A program made the translations under genes and the position numbers. A DNA stretch of 10,009 nucleotides from JBOHNM01 sp050730675 (GTDB lineage: Bacteria > Planctomycetota > Phycisphaerae > Phycisphaerales > UBA1924): positions 1-10,009 of the forward strand of contig JBOHNM010000152.1 of NCBI GenBank assembly GCA_050730675.1. Direction: 5' to 3'. Under the pieces are notes generated by a model. The model was not told the DNA's origin and searched no databases. It saw nothing but the letters and a program-made list of their open reading frames with translations. Below are positions 1 through 6,775 of this stretch, piece by piece; position 1 is the stretch's first letter; every line of letters starts with the position of its first letter.

Positions 1-274
1 CATGCTCGGGAGCGGCCTCGAAGTGGACGTGGATCGTTTCGCTGGCCGGCAGCCCGCGGTGGCCGTGCATGAACGCGTTGACCAGCGCCTCTTCCAAGGC
101 CAATCGCAGGGCGAAGACCGAAGCATCGGGATAGCCGAAGTGCTTCACCGCTGCCAGCACCGTGTCTTCAACGGAATTGATGTCCGCCCGGTTGTTGGCC
201 GGATAGAGATCGCCGGCGCGCGAAGGGGCACCGGGGCCGGGGCTGGGCGGGGGGGTGGGTGAGGAAGTCGCCAT
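1..274 (-). CDS. RsbW-like anti-sigma factor / serine kinase (GHKL ATPase), 3' part beyond the left edge
   Basis: This is the N-terminal 91 residues of a protein that continues past the left edge. Residues 55-71 read FALRLALEEALVNAFMH followed by G, which is the N-box region of the GHKL ATPase fold (E62-x3-N66 in EEALVNAFMHG), as in RsbW/SpoIIAB anti-sigma kinases. In that family the protein binds a sigma factor or another output partner and phosphorylates a serine of its STAS antagonist; here this is inferred. The G-boxes would lie off the window. Residues 5-17 are rich in proline and are probably a disordered leader. The start is uncertain: ATG at 274 has no clear Shine-Dalgarno, and an in-frame GTG at 316 is an alternative. 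The gene lies just downstream of the STAS gene, in the same frame, with 81 bp (or 39 bp) between them, so the two are probably cotranscribed. Family assignment is fairly secure; the exact target is unknown. Confidence 0.82.
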   Translation of the reverse strand, partial: MATSSPTPPPSPGPGAPSRAGDLYPANNRADINSVEDTVLAAVKHFGYPDASVFALRLALEEALVNAFMHGHRGLPASETIHVHFEAAPEH

Positions 275-355
275 CGCCGTGGTCGGGAGTGCAGCAGTCG
301 GGACGCGCGTGGGCACGTCGCCCGGGCCATCCGACCCGGGAGACCGAGGCGCTGG

Positions 356-715
356 TTACTTGAAGCTTGCCCGGGCTTTGTCTGTGGATTCGTGGATCTC
401 GAACAGCCGGTTGAGCTTGGTGATGACGAAGACCTGATAGATCTGGGGATCGATATTGCTCAGCCGCAGCTGGCCGGTGAGCGCCCGGATCTTGTTGTTG
501 ATCGTGATCAGCGTACCCAAGGCCGCCGAGGAGAGGTGATCCACATCGGTGAAGTTGATCAGGAGCTTGGGCTTGGGCTCGGCCTCGATGATCTGCTTAA
601 TCTCCTCGCCGATCTGCTGGATGTTCGCCTCGTCGAGGATATTCCGGTCACGGAACTGCACCTCGATGATGCTGCCTTCGCGCTTGACCTTGAGGCGTGA
701 CTCGCTGGTGGGCAT
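356..715 (-). CDS. STAS-domain anti-sigma factor antagonist (SpoIIAA/RsbV-like)
   Basis: This 119-residue protein is the size of a single STAS domain. It opens with a beta-rich segment (SIIEVQFRDRNILDE, residues 15-29), followed by a helix and the strand LLINFTDVDH. Next comes the signature HLSSAALGTLI (residues 60-70), which corresponds to the phosphorylated-serine loop of SpoIIAA/RsbV. The conserved serine is probably S63, just before A64-A65-L66-G67; many homologues have S-G or S-A-G there. In the family the unphosphorylated form binds the GHKL anti-sigma kinase and frees its partner, and phosphorylation turns it off. The next gene encodes exactly such a kinase-like protein, which supports a partner-switching pair. 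The ATG at 715 is preceded by AAAGGA (minus strand, positions 726-731) about 10 nt upstream, a good ribosome binding site. The secretin terminator lies about 137 bp upstream, so the pair probably has its own promoter in 716-850, though no strong match is visible. Confidence 0.93.
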   Translation of the reverse strand: MPTSESRLKVKREGSIIEVQFRDRNILDEANIQQIGEEIKQIIEAEPKPKLLINFTDVDHLSSAALGTLITINNKIRALTGQLRLSNIDPQIYQVFVITKLNRLFEIHESTDKARASFK

Positions 716-851
716 GACGCCGACGTCCTTTCACGAATACCCGGGCCGCCGGGCGGCGGGGTTTTGTGCGTATCGAACCAGAGTGTACCGCCCTCGTCGG
801 GCGTCGTCCGCCACTGGGCGGTGCCTGTCGGAATCCGGGGGGTGAATGAAA

Positions 852-878
852 CGGGCCCCGGCATTCCGTCGGGGCCCG
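852..878 (-). terminator. Hairpin terminator after the secretin gene
   Basis: A perfect 9-bp GC stem (CGGGCCCCG at 852-860 and CGGGGCCCG at 870-878) encloses a 9-nt loop. On the minus strand it lies 24 bp after the secretin stop codon and is followed by TTTCATT, a short, imperfect T-tract. Position and stem strength fit a factor-independent terminator separating the secretin gene from the STAS/RsbW pair. The weak T-tract leaves some doubt about efficiency. Confidence 0.7.
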
Positions 879-902
879 AACAATCTACAAACTACACGCG
901 GC

Positions 903-3900
903 TTAGCCGCCCATACCGCTGCGGAGGCCATCGTTCAGACCCGGGAAGTTCTTCTCTTCCTGCTCGGTCTGGATGAGGATAGTGGGCTTGACGAGGATCA
1001 TCAGCGACGCCTCTTGGCGCGAGATGACACGGTTGGTGAAGAAGCGGTTGATAATGGGCATCTTGCTCAGCACGGGGACGCCCGATTCGATCTCCAGCTC
1101 GGTCATGATGCGCTGGCCGCCCAGCAGCAGCGTGCCCTCGTCGGGGACTGTGGCGGTCGTCTGCACACGGGTGACGGTGAGCAGCGGAAGCTGGATGAAC
1201 GTGCCGGTCTCGGCCGAGTTCACAAGCTGGCCACCGGCGACGGCGGTGATGGTCACCTGGTCGAAACGCTCGAGCTTCGACACACCGGCGTCGATGTTCA
1301 TCGTGACGTAACGGCGGTCCGCCGAGACCACACCCTCGACCAGCAGCACGACGCCCGGAGAAATCGTGCCGACAGTCGGATCGAAGCCGACGGCCGACTG
1401 GCCGACGACCGGAGTGAGGTCGGAGACGAAGGCCTGCTGGTTGGCAACGTAGATGTTGGAGATCTGGCCGTTGGTAAAGGTGATGCGCGGCGCCGTGAGG
1501 GTGATGTTGCGCCGATCGGCCTGGGTGGCGCGGATCAGGAAGTCCACCTGCACGTCGTCGAGGAACTGGCCGGCGACGCCCAGGGCGGGGGCCGCACGAA
1601 GCATCTGGCTGGCGAAGCTGTTGTCCTGAGCCAGGCCGTTGGCGATGCCGAGCGAATTCTGCACCGCGCCGATCGGCGACCAGCGACTGGGCGGCTGGAC
1701 GTTCTGCACCGCGCGGTCGGCTGTGCCCGGCGGGATGAGCACGGGCGTCACCGAGCCGTTAGGGGCATAGTTGCTCGAGTCAAGCACCCGGCGCAGGGCG
1801 TTGTCGGTGCGGGTGAAGTCAAAGAAGTCGCCGGCGGTAACCGAAGGGTCCAGCACCTGTGCGGTCTGAACCTGGTTGTTCTGGGCGTTGAAGTAGACGT
1901 TGAGGTTCAGGCCGACCTGCTCGAAGAAGTCTTGCGAGACCAGCAGGAAACGGGCCTCGATGTTGATCTGCAACGAGCGGATCTCGCGCAGCTTGGCGAG
2001 CACGCCCTGAATCTCGCGGTGGTTCTTCGGTGTGGTGGTGATGATCAGCGAGCCGTTCAGTTCCTGGATCGAGCCCACATCGCCGCCGGCATCGGCCCAC
2101 GACTCGGGATCGACCGTGCGCTCGATGATGTCGACGATCTTGCGAATGCGCGTGGCGCGGTCGGGGCGGTCGTCCCCGCCCTTGCGCAGGGCGTCGCGGA
2201 AGGGCGTGGCGCTCGAGCCGCCGTTGGCTTTCTGCAGCACGGCCTGGAGATCGACCGTCGGAACATCGGAGAAGTCGGGGATGTCCAGCAGCAGGTCCGT
2301 GACGTTGTACATCGCCACGGGCTTGTGGCGGCGCAGCGCCTCGGGGCTGGCGACGGTGAGGATCCCCCCGTCCACGGCGAAGTCGGGCCGGCTGTGCTGG
2401 TCACGGGCGACGCGGTTGAGCACCCGCTCCAGGACGACCTTGGCCGACACGTCGGAGGCGAGGCTGAGCGTCACGGGCGTTTCGGGATCGATGCCCAGCG
2501 AACGCAGGCTGGCCCAGTCCACGTCCACGTTCACATTCGTGGTGCGCTGGATGTAGGCGATCACCTGGTCCATCGAATTTTCGCTGAAGTTCGCGCGGAT
2601 CTTGGTCTTGTCCAGCGCCGAGATGATCTTCTGGTTCTCGGGGCTCTCGGCGTACGCCGTACCGCCGCCGCTGCGCGAGTACGACTTCACCGGCCAATCC
2701 TGCGGATACGACATCAGGCCCGACGGAGGCAGGATCGCATCCTGGTCATCGATCGTGAACTGCTGGATCCGCTCGCTCTTGATCCGCTGCAGATCGGCCA
2801 GCTTCTTGTACACCATCAGGTCATGCACGACATCCCGCAGCAGCAGCGCCGTGGGATCGGTCGGATCCAGGAACAGCACCTGGTCGATGACCTGCAGGGC
2901 CTCGGGGTACTTCTGCTCCTGCTGCAGCGCCCGGGCGCGATTGATCGCCTCGTAGATCTTCTGCTGACGCTCCTTGGCGAGGTTCAGTCTCGCCTGCTCG
3001 GCGGTCTTCGCGGCATTGGCTTTGGCCTCTGCCTGGGCCGTCGCCTCGTTGGAAATCGCCTTCGCGTCGATTTGCTTCTTAAGGTCCGCGACCTGCTTCG
3101 CCATCGACTCCTGGTCAGCGATCGTGAGGTAATCCGAGTTCCGCTTGAGCGTTGATCCGGCCGCGGCCGCCATGTCACGCGCGGTGGTCGTATCACCGCG
3201 AGCGAGGGCCTTGGTCGCCTGCTCAATTTCATTGGCGAACTCGGCCTTCGCCTTGTTCTGGATCAACTGGATGTCTGTCGTCGCCGCAGCGCCGATGTTC
3301 CCACCCGGCTGGCCGATGCGAACCTTGGCCGTCGCCAGGCTCGCTTCGACCGCGGCGATCTCCGCCGCCGACAGGTACGGACGGTTGTTGGCGCCCAAGG
3401 CCGCCTCGTACTTCGAGGCCGCGGCGGCGTAGTTGCCGCTGGCGAAGAGCTGGTCGCCCTCGGCGATCAACCGCTGGGCCTCTGCACGCAGCGCGATCTG
3501 CGCCAACTGCTCCTGCGGCATCGGCGTGGGAGCGGGCGGCGGCGCGGGTGCCACGGCCACCGGCTGCGGAGCCGGCTCAACCGGAGCGGGGGCTGGCGCC
3601 GGCTCGGGGGCCGGCGTCGGCTGCTGCCCACTGGGCATCGGTTCGGTCGTCTGGGGCTGCGCGGGCCGCATCACGCCCGGTTGGAGCATCGCCGCGGAGA
3701 TGGCCGCGTCATCAAAGTTCTTCCCCGAGGTTCGCTCGAGGTCGGTGATCCGCAGCATGAATGTGTCGAGCGTTCGCTGATCGGCCGTCGAGAGAACGAC
3801 GCCCGCACGGGCCACGGCGTTCAACCCGGCCTTGGCCTGGGCGTAGCGGGCGGCCTGGAAATCCGCCACCGACTGGACCAGCAAGCCCGGGATCATCGGG

Positions 3901-4370
3901 GCGACGGCCGCCTTGCGGTCCGCCACGGTCTTGAGCAGCGTATCGGCCTGCGTCGCCAGTTCGGGCTTGGCCTTGGGGCTCATGCCCATCGCGAAACGCT
4001 CGGCGTCACGCAGATCGCCCTCGGAAAGCGCCAGCTGCGCCTTTTGCAGGGTCAACTCGTCGGTGCTGAGGATCTTCATCCGGCGGTCGGCCCGCTCGAT
4101 GAGGCTCAGCGTCTTCTCGCGATCCGCCGCCGACAGGCTGTCGCTGCGGAGGATGCTGATCAGCGCCGCGCGGCACTCCACCAGTTTGTTGTCCGCGAGC
4201 AGCTTCTCGCAGCGCTCCAGCGCGCCGGTAGTTGTCTGCGCGACCGGCACATCGGTCCCCGCGCCGGCGGCGAGCGCCGCGGCGGGTGAAACCGAGACCA
4301 CCGAAATCGCAGCAAGAGTTGCGGCGCCAAGGAGCCAGTCACGGGCGGAAGAACGAGTTGACAAAGCCAT
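903..4370 (-). CDS. Secretin (GspD/PilQ-like outer-membrane pore) with a long helical and proline-rich N-terminal region
   Basis: This is a 1155-residue protein. Residues 1-35 look like a Sec signal peptide (basic start, a hydrophobic stretch LLGAATLAAISVVSV, and an AALAAGA cleavage region). Residues 50-225 are helical and TPR-like. Residues 231-288 form a Pro/Ala linker. Residues 290-355 and 470-520 contain further TPR-like helical pairs (for example KYPEALQVIDQVLFLDPTDP), with an Ala/Lys/Glu-rich, coiled-coil-like segment at about 366-470. Residues 580-680 look like a secretin N-type domain, and 770-815 lead into the pore. The C-terminal secretin domain spans about 800-1133 and shows the typical VPDEGTLLLGG (1075-1085) and GVPVLSKMPIINRFFTN (1097-1113) motifs before a final strand, ASLMILVKPTI. 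Secretins form multimeric outer-membrane channels for type II secretion, type IV pili or related systems; which one applies here cannot be told. It is longer than typical GspD (about 650-700 residues). The ATG at 4370 was chosen because GGAGG lies 6 nt upstream and the signal peptide follows directly. Confidence 0.93.
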   Translation of the reverse strand: MALSTRSSARDWLLGAATLAAISVVSVSPAAALAAGAGTDVPVAQTTTGALERCEKLLADNKLVECRAALISILRSDSLSAADREKTLSLIERADRRMKILSTDELTLQKAQLALSEGDLRDAERFAMGMSPKAKPELATQADTLLKTVADRKAAVAPMIPGLLVQSVADFQAARYAQAKAGLNAVARAGVVLSTADQRTLDTFMLRITDLERTSGKNFDDAAISAAMLQPGVMRPAQPQTTEPMPSGQQPTPAPEPAPAPAPVEPAPQPVAVAPAPPPAPTPMPQEQLAQIALRAEAQRLIAEGDQLFASGNYAAAASKYEAALGANNRPYLSAAEIAAVEASLATAKVRIGQPGGNIGAAATTDIQLIQNKAKAEFANEIEQATKALARGDTTTARDMAAAAGSTLKRNSDYLTIADQESMAKQVADLKKQIDAKAISNEATAQAEAKANAAKTAEQARLNLAKERQQKIYEAINRARALQQEQKYPEALQVIDQVLFLDPTDPTALLLRDVVHDLMVYKKLADLQRIKSERIQQFTIDDQDAILPPSGLMSYPQDWPVKSYSRSGGGTAYAESPENQKIISALDKTKIRANFSENSMDQVIAYIQRTTNVNVDVDWASLRSLGIDPETPVTLSLASDVSAKVVLERVLNRVARDQHSRPDFAVDGGILTVASPEALRRHKPVAMYNVTDLLLDIPDFSDVPTVDLQAVLQKANGGSSATPFRDALRKGGDDRPDRATRIRKIVDIIERTVDPESWADAGGDVGSIQELNGSLIITTTPKNHREIQGVLAKLREIRSLQINIEARFLLVSQDFFEQVGLNLNVYFNAQNNQVQTAQVLDPSVTAGDFFDFTRTDNALRRVLDSSNYAPNGSVTPVLIPPGTADRAVQNVQPPSRWSPIGAVQNSLGIANGLAQDNSFASQMLRAAPALGVAGQFLDDVQVDFLIRATQADRRNITLTAPRITFTNGQISNIYVANQQAFVSDLTPVVGQSAVGFDPTVGTISPGVVLLVEGVVSADRRYVTMNIDAGVSKLERFDQVTITAVAGGQLVNSAETGTFIQLPLLTVTRVQTTATVPDEGTLLLGGQRIMTELEIESGVPVLSKMPIINRFFTNRVISRQEASLMILVKPTILIQTEQEEKNFPGLNDGLRSGMGG

Positions 4371-4376
4371 GCAAAA

Positions 4377-4381
4377 CCTCC
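4377..4381 (-). promoter_or_regulatory. Shine-Dalgarno site fixing the secretin start
   Basis: On the minus strand this is GGAGG followed by a 6-nt spacer (TTTTGC) and ATG at 4370. It decides against the open frame's upstream start at 4565, whose extra 65 residues are basic, proline-rich and not signal-like. Confidence 0.85.
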
Positions 4382-4424
4382 GAATCGCAACCGGCCACGA
4401 GCTTGGCGTGGTGCGAGGCCGGTG

Positions 4425-4453
4425 AAGATACCCACCGTGCGGATGAAACGCAA
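4425..4453 (-). promoter_or_regulatory. Candidate sigma-70-type promoter for the secretin gene
   Basis: On the minus strand, TTGCGT (4453-4448) and TATCTT (4430-4425) are separated by exactly 17 nt. The -10 box would place a transcript start near 4418, giving a leader of roughly 48 nt before the ATG at 4370. Each box matches 4 of 6 consensus positions. This is a visual match only, and planctomycete promoter consensus is less well defined. Confidence 0.4.
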
Positions 4454-4509
4454 ACCCAGTTCCACCCTCTTTTTGTGCGCATCGGGAGTTGACCCGTCCT
4501 GTGGTTGGG

Positions 4510-4528
4510 GGGGTCAAATTTTGGCCCC
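4510..4528. repeat. Imperfect inverted repeat in the secretin upstream region
   Basis: GGGGTC (4510-4515) and GGCCCC (4523-4528) flank an AT-rich core AAATTTT, forming a near-palindrome with one mismatch (a T-G pair). It lies about 57 bp upstream of the candidate -35 box and about 60 bp downstream of the preceding gene's stop. It could be a regulator binding site or a weak hairpin; no T-tract follows on the minus strand, so it is a poor terminator. Confidence 0.3.
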
Positions 4529-4586
4529 GCGGCCGGGGGTCCCGCTTCCATGAACGGGTTTTCATGCCGCCCCGCAGCCGGCGAAA

Positions 4587-5636
4587 CTACTCCAACCACC
4601 GGCAGGACCAGACCTCCTGCGTAACCAGATCCTTGGCCGGCGGGAGCTTGATCCCCTTCGGCAGGGCATGGGCAACATCATCGTTTTCCAGCCGATCCGC
4701 CGTGATGATGTCAAAATCCACCTGCTGATCGTCGTCCAGCATCTCCTCGGCATGTTCCGGAAGCGCCAGTTCCTCCACAGCCTCCACCGCCATCGACCGG
4801 GCTTCGTTCAGCGTCGGGGCCGACAGCACCGCCTCGGCGTACTTGACCTCAGCCTTCGAGCCCACCATTCGAATCATGACGCGCCATGGAGTGATTCCGA
4901 GGTCTGTCCCCGATTCATCCACGTTCTTGTCCCCATCGACATTCAACTCCAGCCCCCACTGGTCCTGCAGCTCCTCGATGATCTCGTCGGCCGTCAGCAA
5001 GTCCGGCCGCTCGTCCGGCGTTTCCAGCACACTCCGATGCTCGTGCAATGCCGCGTCGGCTCCCGCGATCTGCTCGACCTCCTTCAGATCGAACGCCTGC
5101 AGCACCTTCTCTACGCGCTCTTTCATGTGCGTCTCGGCCCGCACGGTGATGATCTTGTGCTCATCGACAAACAGGTACAAAAACGGCTCCTCCGCCATGC
5201 ACCCGAAGCCCACCAGCCCATCCTCGAAGAACCACCCGCGGTACCGCCGCAGGCACTCGGTGAACCGCTCCTGCCCCACCAGTTCATACGCCACGTACGG
5301 ATCGATCTCCCGGTACGCGTCGTTCCCCAGCACGTCGAGAATCGGGAAAATCCGCCCCGGGAACATCGCCAGCAGCGCCCGCACCAGCGACTCCAACCGC
5401 CCATGCCGGATCACAATATCGAACACGTACCGGTCCGGCCACTCCTCCCATGTCCCCTCCGAATCACCGACATCGTCCCCATCCGCCGACTCGAACTGCA
5501 GCGTGTACCCCTCCCGCGGCGTCATCTCCTCAACCGGGTAGACGCCCAGCGGGAAGTCGAATTCCCCCACCGTCTTGCGTTCGATCGTGCTGTCCACGCG
5601 GCAACGGGCCATACCCACAGCGTAGTGCGGCGACAC
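4587..5636 (-). CDS. Unrecognised acidic protein, possibly cotranscribed with the lectin gene
   Basis: This 349-residue product does not match any family I recognise. It has no signal peptide, membrane segment or obvious metal or nucleotide motif, so it is probably cytoplasmic. It is strongly acidic, with clusters such as ESADGDDVGDSEGTWEEW (residues about 49-66) and EEMLDDDQQVDFDI near the C-terminus. The middle (about 145-200) has alternating strand and helix patterns (FLYLFVDEHKIITVRAE, then MKERVEKVLQAFDL). A later segment contains WRVMIRMVGSKAEVKYAEAVL, resembling an alpha/beta unit. The chosen start is GTG at 5636, with a GGCGGGG stretch about 8 nt upstream. ATG at 5612 is a serious alternative that would drop 8 residues (MARCRVDSTIERK...). 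Only 15 bp separate the GTG from the lectin stop, which suggests a shared transcript. Coding is supported by the long open frame, the well-structured translation and the tight gene order. Confidence 0.8.
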   Translation of the reverse strand: MSPHYAVGMARCRVDSTIERKTVGEFDFPLGVYPVEEMTPREGYTLQFESADGDDVGDSEGTWEEWPDRYVFDIVIRHGRLESLVRALLAMFPGRIFPILDVLGNDAYREIDPYVAYELVGQERFTECLRRYRGWFFEDGLVGFGCMAEEPFLYLFVDEHKIITVRAETHMKERVEKVLQAFDLKEVEQIAGADAALHEHRSVLETPDERPDLLTADEIIEELQDQWGLELNVDGDKNVDESGTDLGITPWRVMIRMVGSKAEVKYAEAVLSAPTLNEARSMAVEAVEELALPEHAEEMLDDDQQVDFDIITADRLENDDVAHALPKGIKLPPAKDLVTQEVWSCRWLE

Positions 5637-5651
5637 CCGGCGAGCCCCGCC

Positions 5652-5861
5652 TCACACGCACCCGGCAAAGAACGCCGATAGGAACAAGACCACATCGTCG
5701 GCCGTCAGTTGCCCGTCACGGCCCGCCGCGCCCCCGAGCCGCGCTACGTCCGCCACCTCGAGGTCGTTGGCAAAGAACGCCGCAAGGAACGCCATCACGT
5801 CGTCGGCCGTGAGCGCCCCATCGCACTCGGTCGCCCCGCCCAACGACGCGACGTCCGCCAC
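5652..5861 (-). repeat. Tandem dockerin-like coding repeat (two units of about 36 residues)
   Basis: The last 70 residues of the lectin protein contain two copies of one unit: DVASLGGATECDGALTADDV followed by MAFLAAFF, and DVARLGGAAGRDGQLTADDV followed by VLFLSAFF. The D-G-x-LTADD core resembles the Ca-binding part of dockerin repeats. The second copy ends in Gly-Cys-Val. Confidence 0.75.
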
Positions 5862-6701
5862 GGTGAAGCACGACACCGTCAGCATCGCCGCGGGCCCCGT
5901 CACTTCCGACGGGCCGCACGGATCGGTCACCGTCGTCACGATCGCGCGATAGAGCCCCGCATCCGTCGGGAGAATCGCGCTCAGCCGCAGCATCTCTGTC
6001 TGCGACCCGTCCACGTTGCCGCGCGCGCCGAACACCCCGTCGTGCAGGGGAATCCAGAAGTCTGCCCCCACCGGCTGATACTCCCACCGATACACGAACG
6101 GCCCGATCCCCACCGCCTCCACCATGAACGATCTCGCCCCGCCCGGGCACACCGCGGCGTCCTGCGGCGGGCGTGACACCGCCACATGCCCCGCCACCTC
6201 CACGATCCCACGGTACGGCCGCGCCCCTGCGTTCGTGCACGCCGCATCGGTCCCGTTGTCGGGCGTGTCGTTCCATTGCCCCGGCGTACCCCCGAGGTTC
6301 TGGTTGATGTACCAGTTCATCACCGCCGCCGGCTCGCCCCCGCAGGCGTTGTTCGGCTCGCCGGGGTTGAAGTTCGTGTACGTCGGCGGGTCGCCGGTCT
6401 GCCACGCAAATGGGCCGTCCGGCGTCGTGCGGTGGAACCCGATCCAGAACGCCTCGTTCGCGGTTGCGCCGGTCAGGAACAAACCGTTGAGATACGCCTG
6501 CTCGGTCGCATTGCGCACCGTCGCCAGGTTCCCCCCGACCCGCCGCGCAAACGCCTGCGCATCCGGCCAGCTCATCGCCGAAGGCGTCAGAAAATACGTC
6601 CGGCACGCCTCGAGATTGGTCCCCGATTGCGCCTGCGCCGCCGCGCTGTTCCCGGCGACGGCCATCACCACGTACATCGACCCGCGTGCAATCCGGCGCA
6701 T
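5652..6701 (-). CDS. Secreted C-type lectin-like protein with Ig-like domain and GC-type dockerin-like C-terminus
   Basis: This product has 349 residues from ATG 6701 (354 from ATG 6716; the positions below use the longer numbering). Residues 6-30 form a signal peptide (MRRIARGSMYVVMAVAGNSA, ending AAAQAQ). Residues 36-175 are a C-type lectin-like domain: Y41-F42 after C38, then WIGF (91-94), W105, the Ca/sugar loop EPNN (120-123) and QWND (147-150), ending in YRGIVEV. EPN is the motif linked to mannose-type binding in this fold; sugar specificity here is inference. Residues 183-282 look like an Ig-like domain (C190, W211, DAGLYR at 252-257). The C-terminus (286-354) is a tandem repeat with the pattern DVA-LGG...DG-LTADDV--FL-AFFA, ending in GCV. 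It matches my recollection of the GC-type dockerin-like tail of Phycisphaerales surface proteins and probably serves in anchoring or sorting. ATG 6701 is preferred because GGGAG sits 8 nt upstream. Confidence 0.87.
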   Translation of the reverse strand: MRRIARGSMYVVMAVAGNSAAAQAQSGTNLEACRTYFLTPSAMSWPDAQAFARRVGGNLATVRNATEQAYLNGLFLTGATANEAFWIGFHRTTPDGPFAWQTGDPPTYTNFNPGEPNNACGGEPAAVMNWYINQNLGGTPGQWNDTPDNGTDAACTNAGARPYRGIVEVAGHVAVSRPPQDAAVCPGGARSFMVEAVGIGPFVYRWEYQPVGADFWIPLHDGVFGARGNVDGSQTEMLRLSAILPTDAGLYRAIVTTVTDPCGPSEVTGPAAMLTVSCFTVADVASLGGATECDGALTADDVMAFLAAFFANDLEVADVARLGGAAGRDGQLTADDVVLFLSAFFAGCV

Positions 6702-6709
6702 GGCAAGCA

Positions 6710-6714
6710 CTCCC
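6710..6714 (-). promoter_or_regulatory. Shine-Dalgarno site favouring the internal lectin start
   Basis: GGGAG on the minus strand lies 8 nt before ATG 6701. The upstream ATG at 6716 has only GGAG at a spacing of about 3 nt, too close for good initiation. The shorter product also starts with a better signal peptide (MRRIARG). Confidence 0.6.
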
Positions 6715-6775
6715 ATTCACTCCAGTCTAATCCAAAAAACAGGCCGGTCCACGAAGATTCTGTGGCCATCCAGGC

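Noticed and set aside
716..851. A promoter for the STAS/RsbW pair (TACACT as a -10 box on the minus strand)
   Set aside because: The hexamer 17 nt upstream matches the -35 consensus at only about 3 of 6 positions, so it is too weak to list.
846..3155. A 769-residue open frame on the plus strand antisense to the secretin
   Set aside because: Its translation is dominated by Arg, His, Asp, Gly and Val with no domain pattern, while the opposite strand has clear secretin motifs. Long antisense frames are common in GC-rich genes.
4371..4565. An N-terminal extension of the secretin to the start at 4565
   Set aside because: The added 65 residues are basic and proline-rich, and would bury the signal peptide. 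The ribosome binding site supports ATG 4370.
4668..5681. A 337-residue plus-strand frame opposite the unknown protein
   Set aside because: It is rich in His, Pro, Arg and Leu with no domain pattern. The minus-strand frame is better balanced and fits the gene order.
5716..6720. A 334-residue minus-strand frame overlapping the lectin gene
   Set aside because: It is a low-complexity Gly/Arg frame; the neighbouring frame has a signal peptide, lectin motifs and dockerin-like repeats.
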